DNA of 32,951 nucleotides from Saprospiraceae bacterium (GCA_028277915.1 JANQFJ010000224.1:1-32951); one strand, 5' to 3'. Counted from the first letter of the stretch, positions 22,564-31,073 are shown. The notes: generated from the letters alone by a model not told the origin. Numbers and translations are program-made.

Positions 22564-24240
22564 ATGAACCTCCTACTCTCTGCTGTGAATCGCCCTGAGA
22601 TCATCTCCAAGCTTCAAAAGGAAGATTTTGATCTCGTCATTATCGGTGGTGGCATTACTGGTGCAGGAATAGCGCTTGATGCAGCTTCGCGCGGTATGAA
22701 AGTCGCTTTAGTGGAAAAAAAGGATTTTGCATCAGGAACCAGCAGTAGATCTACAAAACTGATCCACGGGGGATTGCGCTATTTAAAACAATTTGAAATT
22801 GCTTTAGTCAGAGAAGTTGGAAGAGAAAGGGCTATAGTTCATAAACTCGCTCCGCACCTCGTCACATCAGAAAAAATGCTCTTGCCAATCACCGAAAATG
22901 GAACTTTTGGAAAAATAACCACATCTCTTGGTTTGATGGTTTATGATGTTTTGGCTGGTGTAGAAAAAGTAGATCAAAGAAAAATGTTGACCAAGGAGGA
23001 AACTTTAAAACTCGAACCTCTTTTAAATCCCGAAACTATTGAAGGAAGTGGCCTCTACTCGGAATATCGAACTGATGATGCCCGGCTGACCATTGAAATC
23101 ATTAAAACGGCCGTAAGTTTTGGTGCAGTTTGTCTCAATTATCTGAGAGCAGAAGATTTTTGCTACGATGGCCGGGGAAAGGTTTCTGGAATTGAATGTA
23201 TCGATGAAATATCCCAAGATCGATTTTCAATTACTTCTAAAATAGTGGTTAACGCAGCAGGTCCTTGGGTAGATAAGCTGAGGCAGATTAATAAATCACT
23301 CGATCAAAAACACCTTATCCTTTCAAAAGGCGTTCACATCGTAATTTCACATGAACGGTTTCCTATAAAGCAATCCGTCTATTTTGATGCACCAGATAGT
23401 AGAATGATCTTCGCTATTCCAAGGGGAAAAGCGACATATATTGGTACAACGGATACATCCTATGAAGGAGATATTAACCATGTCGTGGCAAATAGTGAAG
23501 ACGTCGATTATCTAATTGGTGCCACAAATAGAGTATTCCCAACTCTCAATTTGAATAAAAATGATGTCATTTCAAGCTGGGCTGGTTTAAGGCCTTTGAT
23601 ACATGAAGAAGGGAAGTCAACATCCGAAATTTCCAGAAAAGACGAAATATTTGAGTCTCCTAATGGCTTGTTATCCATTGCAGGTGGAAAATTAACCGGT
23701 TACCGCAAAATGGCCGAAAAGATTGTCAACCTCGTTGCGGATAAATTGCACATAAAACATCAACTTAGTTTTAAAGATTGTTTTACGGATCAAATCAGGT
23801 TTACTGGTGGGCCTTTTCGCAACACTGATGAAGTTAAGGAATACAAAAAAACAATTAAAAATCAATTGGCTCAATATAACATTGATGAATATTATGCAAA
23901 GTACCTCATAGCTTATTATGGAAAACAAACGAAAGTCATTCTTGATCAGTTTCAAAAAATGGAGCATTATGATCCTGAACTAAGGCTGGGACTTGCTGAG
24001 TTATGGTTTGGTGTTCACCATGAATTGGTCTTCAATGCCAGGGATTTTTTTATGAGGCGAACAGGGCGTTTGTACTTTGATATCGAAAGTATTGAAAAAC
24101 TCAGGGAACCGGCATTAAATGCCTTAAAAAATTATTTTAACTGGACTGTTGAAAAATTAAAGAATGAAAAAAAAGAACTTGAAAAGGTGATTTACGAAGC
24201 TTCAAGTTTTAATCATTATTTAAAAGGATACAAGAAATGA
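22564..24240 (+). CDS. glpD: FAD-dependent glycerol-3-phosphate dehydrogenase
   Basis: A 558-residue enzyme that oxidises sn-glycerol 3-phosphate to dihydroxyacetone phosphate at the membrane surface and passes electrons to quinone. The FAD dinucleotide fold is clear: FDLVIIGGGITGAGIALDAA (22-41), followed by FASGTSSRSTKLIHGGLRYL, the family signature for substrate and FAD binding. Later motifs include VVNAAGPWVD, FAIPRGKATYIGTTDTSY and LLSIAGGKLTGYRKMAE. The C-terminal DAO_C-like domain is present and length is normal. I use ATG 22564, because an upstream in-frame TTG (22543) would add seven residues with no family support. Its last four bases (ATGA) overlap the start of the GH31-like gene, so the two are translationally coupled. 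A kelch protein completes the operon. Confidence 0.94.
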   Translation: MNLLLSAVNRPEIISKLQKEDFDLVIIGGGITGAGIALDAASRGMKVALVEKKDFASGTSSRSTKLIHGGLRYLKQFEIALVREVGRERAIVHKLAPHLVTSEKMLLPITENGTFGKITTSLGLMVYDVLAGVEKVDQRKMLTKEETLKLEPLLNPETIEGSGLYSEYRTDDARLTIEIIKTAVSFGAVCLNYLRAEDFCYDGRGKVSGIECIDEISQDRFSITSKIVVNAAGPWVDKLRQINKSLDQKHLILSKGVHIVISHERFPIKQSVYFDAPDSRMIFAIPRGKATYIGTTDTSYEGDINHVVANSEDVDYLIGATNRVFPTLNLNKNDVISSWAGLRPLIHEEGKSTSEISRKDEIFESPNGLLSIAGGKLTGYRKMAEKIVNLVADKLHIKHQLSFKDCFTDQIRFTGGPFRNTDEVKEYKKTIKNQLAQYNIDEYYAKYLIAYYGKQTKVILDQFQKMEHYDPELRLGLAELWFGVHHELVFNARDFFMRRTGRLYFDIESIEKLREPALNALKNYFNWTVEKLKNEKKELEKVIYEASSFNHYLKGYKK

Positions 24241-25763
24241 GTAAGAGCATAGAAGTACAAAATCAGGAAAATTCAATGAAGCTTTGCTTTTCAGCCGAAC
24301 AACCAGCACTCCCCCCTATTTGGGCATTGGGATTTCATCAAGTTTTGGATGCAAGTAACGAACCTATCCAAATTGCCAATAAATTTCGAGCTCGAAAAAT
24401 CCCTTGTGATACTTTTTTTTTGAATATTGATTTTTTGGAAAACCACAAAAACTTCAACTGGTCCAAGGGCAGTTTTCCAAACCCTACCGAAAAAATCCGC
24501 ATTCTAAGAGAAAAGGGAATCAAAACAATTCTCCGAGTTGATAGTAAATTAAATTTTAACGAAAATGACTCAATTTTTTTGGAAGGATTAAAAAGAGATT
24601 ATTACTGCAAAACGCAAGATGGAGAATTGATTGTTGAGGAATCTGATTCCGGCAAACATGTGTTGCCAAATTTCACGAGTCCTAAAGTAAAAAGCTGGTG
24701 GGGACATCTTTATCGAATTATGTATTCAAAAAATCGGGTTGCAGGCTTTTGGGATATGACTAAAGAACCTTTCGAAATTCCGAACACAAACAACAGCCAA
24801 ATGACACAGGCAACCATTGAAGGGCTTTTGAAACTGAAATATCACCGTCGTCCTTTTGTCGCAAAAATGATTTCAAATGGATCATCTGAATTGCACATTG
24901 ATGGAGAATTATTCATCAGGACATTGCAGTACAGAGTTTTTCAACCATTGTTCTTTGCCGAAAATCACCTTGTAAAATCCGATCAATCTATTGACAAAAA
25001 TTCAACTCAAGAGTTTACACCCTGGATCTTCGGAGACAAAATCAATGATTTAGCGAAATATGCCATTGAGCTGCGCTATCAATTGTTGCCCTATATTTAT
25101 ACCACGATCTGGCAATTTGTCGAAAACGGCACACCTATGACAAAACCGTTTTCACCATCCAACCAAGATATTCCTAAAAATGATATAGCTTTTATTTTTG
25201 GAAATCACCTTTTGATCAGTCCAGTATTGGAAAAAGGATCGGAAAATCAAAGTATTCTTCTTCCTAAAGGGTTTTGGTATCATTACTGGACGGCGGAAGT
25301 ATTCGACGGAGATCAACGCGTTGAAGTGAATACCACATTATCACAAATCCCATTTTTCGTAAAAGCCGGAAGTGTGATTCCACATTATCCAATTTTTCAA
25401 AACTGCGGTGAAAAGCCTGCTGATGAATTGATGCTACACGTTTATTTTAAAAACGGAAAGGAATACAGTCAGCTTTATGAAGATGCCGGTGACGGTTTTA
25501 ATTATACAAAGAATGATTTTAGTTTAAAAGATTTTGAATTTGTTGGAACAAAAAAGGAAGTAGTTCTAACACAACACAAAAAAGGTCAATGGATTGACAC
25601 TTATCATACTTGCAATGTCTTATTTTATGGTCTCCCTTTTCAACCAAAAAAAAGTGTGGTTGATGATGAGGATATCGATTTCAAAATAATTGAAATTGCA
25701 GGAAATCCTGTTTTTATTTTCACTGTGGATAATAATTTTCAAAAAATCAAACTTAAACCATAA
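24237..25763 (+). CDS. Shortened GH31-like protein, probably catalytically inactive
   Basis: A 508-residue cytoplasmic protein (no signal peptide) clearly descended from glycoside hydrolase family 31. The barrel opens with PPIWALGFHQ (26-35), followed by IPCDTFFLNIDF and WGHLYR, and the C-terminal beta domain has ELRYQLLPYIYTT (278-290), LLISPVL, FFVKAGSVIPHYP and YEDAGDG (414-420). Three things are missing. The N-terminal beta domain of about 200 residues is absent. The nucleophile motif W-x-DMNEP has become GFWDMTKEP (170-178), with shifted spacing around Asp173. The segment normally holding the acid/base WSGDN, the GLSG loop and DIGGF (about 45-50 residues) is absent between RRPFVAK (204-210) and ELFIRTLQY (224-232). 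The reading frame is intact, so it is expressed as a reduced fold and not a simple pseudogene. It overlaps glpD by 4 bases. Confidence 0.8.
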   Translation: MSKSIEVQNQENSMKLCFSAEQPALPPIWALGFHQVLDASNEPIQIANKFRARKIPCDTFFLNIDFLENHKNFNWSKGSFPNPTEKIRILREKGIKTILRVDSKLNFNENDSIFLEGLKRDYYCKTQDGELIVEESDSGKHVLPNFTSPKVKSWWGHLYRIMYSKNRVAGFWDMTKEPFEIPNTNNSQMTQATIEGLLKLKYHRRPFVAKMISNGSSELHIDGELFIRTLQYRVFQPLFFAENHLVKSDQSIDKNSTQEFTPWIFGDKINDLAKYAIELRYQLLPYIYTTIWQFVENGTPMTKPFSPSNQDIPKNDIAFIFGNHLLISPVLEKGSENQSILLPKGFWYHYWTAEVFDGDQRVEVNTTLSQIPFFVKAGSVIPHYPIFQNCGEKPADELMLHVYFKNGKEYSQLYEDAGDGFNYTKNDFSLKDFEFVGTKKEVVLTQHKKGQWIDTYHTCNVLFYGLPFQPKKSVVDDEDIDFKIIEIAGNPVFIFTVDNNFQKIKLKP

Positions 25764-25766
25764 TTT

Positions 25767-27083
25767 ATGAACTTCAGGCTTTTTCTAACCATTGCTTTTT
25801 CTTATTTGGTTTTCACATTATCCGCTCAAATCACTGAAATGAGTCCTACGCCAGAACGTGTCACCAACAATGCTGTGGTGGAAGGATACGTCAATGGAGT
25901 CCCCTATGTTTATTCATTTGCTGGCCTGGATTCGACAAAATTGTACAGTGGGATTCATTTGCGTTCTTTTCGTTACAGCACTCAAACAGATCAATGGGAA
26001 TCTATCCCACCATTGCCTGACGCACTCGGAAAAATTGCAGCATCCGCAAGCAGAGTTGGTGATTTGATTTACATTATCGGCGGATATCACGTTTTTTCAA
26101 ACGGTAATGAAACTTCTTCCGACAAAGTTCACATTTATGACCCTCAGACCAATTCATATCTTCCTGATGGAACAGCAATTCCGGTTCCGATTGATGACCA
26201 GGTTCAGGCAGTTTGGAGGGATAGCCTCATCTATGTAGTCACTGGATGGAGCAATTCACAAAATGTAACCAATGTTCAGATTTACAACCCATCGACCGAT
26301 CAATGGAGCCAAGGCACTCCGGTTCCGAATGGGAGTACTTATCCTGCTTTTGGAGCGGCAGGATTGATATTTAACGATACGATTTATTATTTTGGAGGCG
26401 CCCGGAATGGTGATTTTGCGATTCAAAAACACATGAGAAAAGGCATCATCAATCCTGATAATCCAACTGAAATTGAATGGTCTTCTTTTATCCTCGATTC
26501 AAGTATCAAAGCTTATCGCCCCGGTGCTTTTATTCAATTCCAGGACCACCTTTTTTGGATTGGAGGGTCAGACAACACTTATAATTACAACGGCATTGCA
26601 TATAATAACGGCCAAGGCGTTGAGCCTAATCATCGCCTCTTATACCTACATCATTCCAACAACACATACCAGACACATGAGTACCCTGAAATTCCTATGG
26701 ATTTAAGGGGTGTGGCTTTTGTCAATGACACTATACTTTACATTGCCGGAGGAATGGAAAGCGGCCAAATAGTTTCAAATAAAACTTTGAAATTGGGAAG
26801 TTTTCCATTATTAGTAAAAACATTTGAAACAGCTTCAAAAAATGTCAAGATCGATGTCTTTCCTAATCCAGTGAATCAAAAAATGTATATTAAAATTGAT
26901 GACCTTGAAATTTGTAAAGATTGGGTTTTGAAAATATTTGACTCGAAAGGAAGCAAAATAAAAGAATCAAAATTGCAATCTTGCCAAGCTGTGATTAGTA
27001 TTGGAGAGTTACCGAACGGAGTTTATCAATTGGCTATTTTGATTAACGGGAAAATTATTTCAAAGCAATTTGTAAAAAACTAA
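25767..27083 (+). CDS. Secreted kelch-repeat protein with T9SS sorting domain
   Basis: A 438-residue secreted protein. A signal peptide (1-20, ending TLSAQ) is followed by kelch-type beta-propeller repeats, recognisable from blocks such as LIYIIGGYHVFSNG, NVQIYNPSTDQWSQG, TIYYFGGARNGD, HLFWIGGSDNTY and ILYIAGGMESGQ, each with the Gly-Gly and spaced Tyr/Trp of a kelch blade. Residues 361-438 are a type IX sorting domain (DVFPNPVNQKMYIK, NGVYQLAI, short basic end). It starts 3 bases after the stop of the GH31-like gene and is the last gene of the glpD operon. It probably functions as a surface binding protein; no catalytic motif is visible. Its stop overlaps the stop of the convergent lipoprotein gene. 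Confidence 0.85.
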   Translation: MNFRLFLTIAFSYLVFTLSAQITEMSPTPERVTNNAVVEGYVNGVPYVYSFAGLDSTKLYSGIHLRSFRYSTQTDQWESIPPLPDALGKIAASASRVGDLIYIIGGYHVFSNGNETSSDKVHIYDPQTNSYLPDGTAIPVPIDDQVQAVWRDSLIYVVTGWSNSQNVTNVQIYNPSTDQWSQGTPVPNGSTYPAFGAAGLIFNDTIYYFGGARNGDFAIQKHMRKGIINPDNPTEIEWSSFILDSSIKAYRPGAFIQFQDHLFWIGGSDNTYNYNGIAYNNGQGVEPNHRLLYLHHSNNTYQTHEYPEIPMDLRGVAFVNDTILYIAGGMESGQIVSNKTLKLGSFPLLVKTFETASKNVKIDVFPNPVNQKMYIKIDDLEICKDWVLKIFDSKGSKIKESKLQSCQAVISIGELPNGVYQLAILINGKIISKQFVKN

Positions 27084-27658
27084 TTTTCTACTTTCGTCCA
27101 ATACAAACTGTCAATTTTTTCATTCAAATATTGCTCAAAATTTAGCAAATCTTTTGGAGCTGCAAAGGAGTTAATGACTTTGTGTTCTTTTTCTCCTTTT
27201 TTGAGGTAAGTTACAGTTTTTGGCAAATCGGCAATGACGGTACCGTCTTCAGGATAGGTTTTACTCATTTCAAAAAAACCGATCTTTTCAGCCTCCTGAA
27301 AAATGGTATAAATGAAACTATCATTGACATTTGATTCGAAAAGTCCTTTTTTTTCAACATGAAATTTTCCATCATAAATGATCCTACCATTTGAAAAAAG
27401 CTGAACAGTAAAAACGGGACAATTTCCGAAACAAGGGGATTTTTTATACTCAAAAATTATTTCCAATACATCTTCATCATCAGGCTCTTCGGTTACAATT
27501 TTTTCCTTTACCGTGGAGTCGGAATTTTCAACTAAAGCAGAATCAACTACCAAAACTTCTTTTTCTATCGCTGAATCTTCTGCCGTTTTTGTCTTTTCGG
27601 TAGTGTTTGAACAAGCCGCCAACAGAAAAATAAATACTATTACAAATACTGGTTTCAT
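27080..27658 (-). CDS. DUF6438-type lipoprotein
   Basis: A 192-residue lipoprotein. The lipobox LLAAC places the lipidated cysteine at residue 16, followed by an acidic linker (about 20-66) rich in Glu, Asp, Ser and Val. The folded part (67-192) carries the motif KKSPCFGNCPVFTVQLFSNG (72-91) with Cys76 and Cys80, then GRIIYDGKFHVEKKG, characteristic of the DUF6438 domain. It is found mainly in Bacteroidota and its function is not established; the CFGNCP pair could form a disulfide. It lies 85 bases downstream of yidC on the same strand. An imperfect palindrome (CCTTGCAAAATTGCAAAG, 27683-27700) sits in the gap, so it may have its own control. Confidence 0.8.
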   Translation of the reverse strand: MKPVFVIVFIFLLAACSNTTEKTKTAEDSAIEKEVLVVDSALVENSDSTVKEKIVTEEPDDEDVLEIIFEYKKSPCFGNCPVFTVQLFSNGRIIYDGKFHVEKKGLFESNVNDSFIYTIFQEAEKIGFFEMSKTYPEDGTVIADLPKTVTYLKKGEKEHKVINSFAAPKDLLNFEQYLNEKIDSLYWTKVEN

Positions 27659-27743
27659 AAAACGACCCTATTAATACTATAGCCTTGCAAAATTGCAAAG
27701 AGAATATTATATTATTTTAAAACCACAAACCATAAACTCCCCC

Positions 27744-29645
27744 CTACTTCTTCTTTTTATTTTTTTTAGCTTCTTTTTCAGCTTGCTGTTTTTGCGCCTC
27801 CCTCATCGCAGTTTCCAAACGTTGAGAAAATCCTCCCTTCTTCTTAGGCTTCTTTTTATAAGCTTCCAGTTCTCGCTTAATTTTTTCCTGGTCGATGATA
27901 AGATTTTTAGTGAGCAGTGTTTGGCCTATATTGAAAATATTACTGAAAAACAAATAACAAGTCAATCCGGAGGCATAGCTATTGAAAAAACCGAGAAACA
28001 TGATCGGCATAAAATACTGCATATATTTCATCATCGGATTGGCTGACATATCCATATGTCTAGAATTGTAAAACGTATAAATAACTGTAGTAAACGCCCA
28101 TAATAGCGTAAACATACTAATGTGAGCTCCCATTCCAAATGGTAACTCAAACGGCAATTTCCAGAACACGTCAAAAGATGACAAATCAGTCGCCCACAAA
28201 AAGCTTGCCTGGCGAAATTCTATCGAAGCGGGGAAAAAACGATATAAAGCAAACCAAATCGGCATTTGAAGAACAATCGGAAAACACCCTCCTAACGGAT
28301 TCACTCCAAACTCACGGTAGAGTTTCATGGACTCCATCTGTTGTTTCTGCTGGTCATCAGGAAATTTTTCCTTCATTTTAGCCAATTGAGGCTTCAAAGC
28401 CCCCATCTTTGACTGAGAGTGTAACATCTTGTAAGTCAAGGGATAAAGCAATATTTTAACCAAAAGGGTCAAAGCCAAAATCACGATCCCTTTGCTCCCA
28501 ATAAAACGTGATAGAAAATCAAACAACGGACGAATGATGTGTCGATTTACAGTACCAAAAACACTCGTCCCGTAAGGGATAATCTCTTCCAACTCCATGT
28601 CGTAAGCCTGTAAAAGTTCATATTTATTAGGCCCGACATAAAATTTCATGGAAGCGCTGTTTCCGCTATCGCCACCTAAAGGGACAGCAAAACTAGTTAC
28701 CATTTTTTTCAACTCTGCAGCATCTTCCGGGACTATTTCAATTTCCATATCGGCGGATTTGAAAAAATTATTTGCAATCAGAGAGGAGTTGAAAAACTGG
28801 TTGACATTGGACACCCATTTAATTTTGGCACCACTAGCATCTTCCTGATCAGCTCCAGTGCAGGAGCAATGATCAGTATCGTCATCAACGGGTTTGTAAT
28901 AAATGCTGGTATAGTTTCTTTCATATGCAACGCTCCTTTCAATTTTGTCCAGCCAGTTGACCCATTTTAATTTTATAGCATCAGAAGATTGGTTGAGGTG
29001 ATTGTTTAAACCAACCAGTTGTACATCATAATCAATATTATAACTATCCGGTGCAATCGTGTACTTTTGTTCAAAATACTTGCCCTCACCTGCATCAGCA
29101 CGAAAAACAATTGAATTAGAAGACTTTTCAGCTTTAAAAAACAGCTCTCCTGTGTTGACCGTACCTCGCTGAGCATCTGAAACCGGAAGGATATACTCAA
29201 AACGATTCTTTTCATTTTCCATCAAACGCAGCGGAACCTTGTATTCATCTTTTAAACTATCCAGCAATACTTTTTTGTAATCTTTAAGAACGACTTCTTT
29301 TATACGCCCTCCTTTGCTCGTAAAATAGACCGTAAAAACATCGTTTGAAATAGAATCAATGACTTCTTTTCCAATAGAACTTGGTGCAAACACACCAAAA
29401 AGACTACTTTGTTCTGCAATTTTTGCAGAATCATTTTCTACTGACTCAACTATTTGATTATCGGTCGATTCAACCTCTTTTTTCGCTTCTGCGATTTTTG
29501 CATTTGCAATTGAATCGGTTACCCTTTGGATGGAATCCTGCTGACGCTGCGCGATCAAATCTGCTTCTGAAGGAGAATTGAACTGAGTCCATAAAAACAA
29601 TAGCGCAAAAATTAATAACAGCCCGATTATATTATTTTTATCCAT
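27744..29645 (-). CDS. yidC: Membrane protein insertase YidC
   Basis: A 633-residue inner-membrane insertase that folds and inserts membrane proteins, alone or with SecYEG. The first membrane segment is at residues 6-21. It is followed by an Ala/Glu/Gln-rich, coiled-coil-like linker (28-80) and the large periplasmic P1 domain (85-365). The Oxa1 core begins SKGIVILALTLLVKILLYPL (384-403), with Lys397 where many homologues have the conserved Arg of the hydrophilic groove. It continues with MGALKPQLAKMKEKF, EFGVNPLGGCFPIVLQMPIW (445-464) and further segments to SGLTCYLFFSNIFNIGQTLL. The C terminus (585-633) is strongly Lys-rich, as in ribosome-binding tails of some homologues. A Cys-containing acidic insert, DDDTDHCSC (254-262), in P1 looks unusual. 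A -7 element lies 68-75 bases upstream (29713-29720). Confidence 0.96.
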   Translation of the reverse strand: MDKNNIIGLLLIFALLFLWTQFNSPSEADLIAQRQQDSIQRVTDSIANAKIAEAKKEVESTDNQIVESVENDSAKIAEQSSLFGVFAPSSIGKEVIDSISNDVFTVYFTSKGGRIKEVVLKDYKKVLLDSLKDEYKVPLRLMENEKNRFEYILPVSDAQRGTVNTGELFFKAEKSSNSIVFRADAGEGKYFEQKYTIAPDSYNIDYDVQLVGLNNHLNQSSDAIKLKWVNWLDKIERSVAYERNYTSIYYKPVDDDTDHCSCTGADQEDASGAKIKWVSNVNQFFNSSLIANNFFKSADMEIEIVPEDAAELKKMVTSFAVPLGGDSGNSASMKFYVGPNKYELLQAYDMELEEIIPYGTSVFGTVNRHIIRPLFDFLSRFIGSKGIVILALTLLVKILLYPLTYKMLHSQSKMGALKPQLAKMKEKFPDDQQKQQMESMKLYREFGVNPLGGCFPIVLQMPIWFALYRFFPASIEFRQASFLWATDLSSFDVFWKLPFELPFGMGAHISMFTLLWAFTTVIYTFYNSRHMDMSANPMMKYMQYFMPIMFLGFFNSYASGLTCYLFFSNIFNIGQTLLTKNLIIDQEKIKRELEAYKKKPKKKGGFSQRLETAMREAQKQQAEKEAKKNKKKK

Positions 29646-29712
29646 TGTATTTTTTTAGTATGTTTAATTTGACTATTTATCAGTTTTTACATACGTTTGA
29701 AAAAAATCTCCG

Positions 29713-29720
29713 CAAAGGTA
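29713..29720 (-). promoter_or_regulatory. -7 promoter element for yidC
   Basis: The minus strand reads TACCTTTG followed by CGG, a perfect extended TAnnTTTGC. The context ATTGTACCTTTGCGG closely matches purM (ATTGTACATTTGCGG). No -33 at usual spacing was seen. Confidence 0.5.
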
Positions 29721-29749
29721 CAATTTTAGTTTATTTATAATTAAGAACA

Positions 29750-30178
29750 ATGGATCATAATTCGCTGAATATAGACCAACATGTGCTACAAGCCTATCTA
29801 AATACTACGTATTCCACTAAAAACCCTGAATTAGCCATAAAAATTGGTGAATTGAACCAGCCTTTAAATGTCTTCCTTTTTGACAATAATTCATTCACCT
29901 GGGCTTTTGTAAGCGCATCCAATCCATTTTCTTCAATACTTTCCAAAGACGAAAACAATCTTCGACACGAAGCACTGATTCAAAAAACAAAATCAATGAA
30001 ATGGCGATTTTGCGAAGGAGTTGGCAATCCTTCTGATGAAAGTTGGAAGGCCGAAAAAAGCCTTTTAATTCTCGACATTTCAAAAAAAGAAGCTATCGAG
30101 CTGGGAAAGGAATTCAACCAAAATGCAATCGTTTTTGGAAGATTGAGCCAAGCTCCTGAATTGGTTTTTTGCGATTGA
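29750..30178 (+). CDS. DUF3293 family protein
   Basis: A 142-residue cytoplasmic protein that matches DUF3293 by eye. The blocks are FTWAFVSASNPFSSILSKDE (about 49-68), where homologues read TAWNP, then NNLRHEAL, a Gly-rich turn with EGVGNPSDESWKAEKSLLIL, and KEFNQNAIVFG near the end. The family function is not established. The gene is divergent from yidC with a 104-base gap containing the yidC promoter; no clear promoter for this strand is visible. Length is normal for the family. Confidence 0.78.
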   Translation: MDHNSLNIDQHVLQAYLNTTYSTKNPELAIKIGELNQPLNVFLFDNNSFTWAFVSASNPFSSILSKDENNLRHEALIQKTKSMKWRFCEGVGNPSDESWKAEKSLLILDISKKEAIELGKEFNQNAIVFGRLSQAPELVFCD

Positions 30179-30222
30179 ATATTGCACTAAAGTTGGAATT
30201 AATTTGCACATCTTTTTTTAAT

Positions 30223-30238
30223 AAAAGTTTAAACTTTT
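30223..30238. repeat. Perfect 16-base palindrome
   Basis: AAAAGTTTAAACTTTT is fully self-complementary and lies in the 134-base spacer after the DUF3293 gene and 75 bases before the next ATG. With no loop it fits a dimeric protein-binding site better than a terminator. A near-consensus -7 (TATATTTC, 30267-30274) lies between it and the next gene. Confidence 0.5.
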
Positions 30239-30312
30239 CTTTCCGCTGCAAAAGATAAAAATATCGTATATTTCATTGATTTTGACCGTTTTTATCATTA
30301 AAACAAAAAACA

Positions 30313-30894
30313 ATGAAAACAGCATTTTTTTTAATCCTCTCTAGTTTCTTTTTTGTCTACTTTTCCAATCTTCATGCACAGGGATTCACTCCTCCAGCTG
30401 AAGGAAAAGCTGTGGTATATTTTGTACGAGTTACCAATTTTGGAAAAGCTGTATCATTTCAATATTTTCACAATGACAAATTTATTGGGCAGTTCAAAGG
30501 AAAAAATTACATGAGGTATGAATGCGATCCGGGTGAACAGCTTTTCTGGGTTTCTTCGGAAGACAAAGAATTTGTTACTACTGAGCTAAAAGCCGGAGAT
30601 TCATATGCCATCGTTATCAATGTTGAAATGGGAGCGTGGAAAGCAAGAGTTGGGCTGAACCCTCTTGATCCAAGCAATGAAAAAGAATTACTCGATCGCG
30701 TTAGCGAATTGATTAACAAAAAAGCACCGATTGTCACTTCTCAAAAAGATATGGACAAAATAAATGGCAAACTTGAAGCAAAAAACTTCATTCCCACACA
30801 ATTAAAAAGATATGAAACGGAATGGAGCAAAGAGAAGGATTTTCCACATATTTCGAATGAAATGGCCATCCCACAAGAGAGGCTTCAAAAGTAA
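30313..30894 (+). CDS. Exported DUF2846-like protein
   Basis: A 193-residue exported protein with a signal peptide (1-22, ending SNLHAQ). The mature domain opens PPAEGKAVVYFVRVTNFGKA, then HNDKFIGQFKGKNYMRYECD, PGEQLFWVSSEDKEF and LKAGDSYAIVINVEMGAWKA. This order (charged start, single Cys, PG turn, AG-x-Y strand) resembles DUF2846, a small beta-sandwich domain seen in many envelope proteins. Residues 110-193 form a charged tail with no recognised motif. No function is established. It has its own strong terminator (30915-30955). The family assignment is tentative. Confidence 0.6.
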   Translation: MKTAFFLILSSFFFVYFSNLHAQGFTPPAEGKAVVYFVRVTNFGKAVSFQYFHNDKFIGQFKGKNYMRYECDPGEQLFWVSSEDKEFVTTELKAGDSYAIVINVEMGAWKARVGLNPLDPSNEKELLDRVSELINKKAPIVTSQKDMDKINGKLEAKNFIPTQLKRYETEWSKEKDFPHISNEMAIPQERLQK

Positions 30895-30914
30895 TTCGAA
30901 CTACTTAAAAAGAA

Positions 30915-30955
30915 AAATCCTCTTTCGATTTGATTGTCGAAGGAGGATTTTTTTA
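30915..30955 (+). terminator. Intrinsic terminator after the DUF2846-like gene
   Basis: AAATCCTCTTTCGA (30915-30928) pairs with TCGAAGGAGGATTT (30937-30950) over 14 positions with one G-T wobble, an 8-base loop and a run of seven T at the end. It is 20 bases after the stop codon. Confidence 0.92.
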
Positions 30956-31030
30956 TTTCCAAAAATGAAATCCAGCATCTTTTGGTGATAAAATTAGCAC
31001 TTAAAAGGAAAATAAGTTAACTTTAGATTG

Positions 31031-31059
31031 ACATTGAGTTAACATTGAGTTAACATTGA
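31031..31059. repeat. Tandem 11-base repeat upstream of a small exported protein
   Basis: ACATTGAGTTA is repeated twice exactly (31031-31041, 31042-31052), followed by a partial third copy ACATTGA (31053-31059), ending 14 bases before the ATG at 31074. The period is about one helical turn. It may be a binding-site array or simple slippage. Confidence 0.6.
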
Positions 31060-31073
31060 AAAGCTGAGATAAT

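Noticed and set aside
27693-29581. Several plus-strand open frames opposite yidC
   Set aside because: They are shadows of a clearly coding gene and show no recognisable domain or start context.
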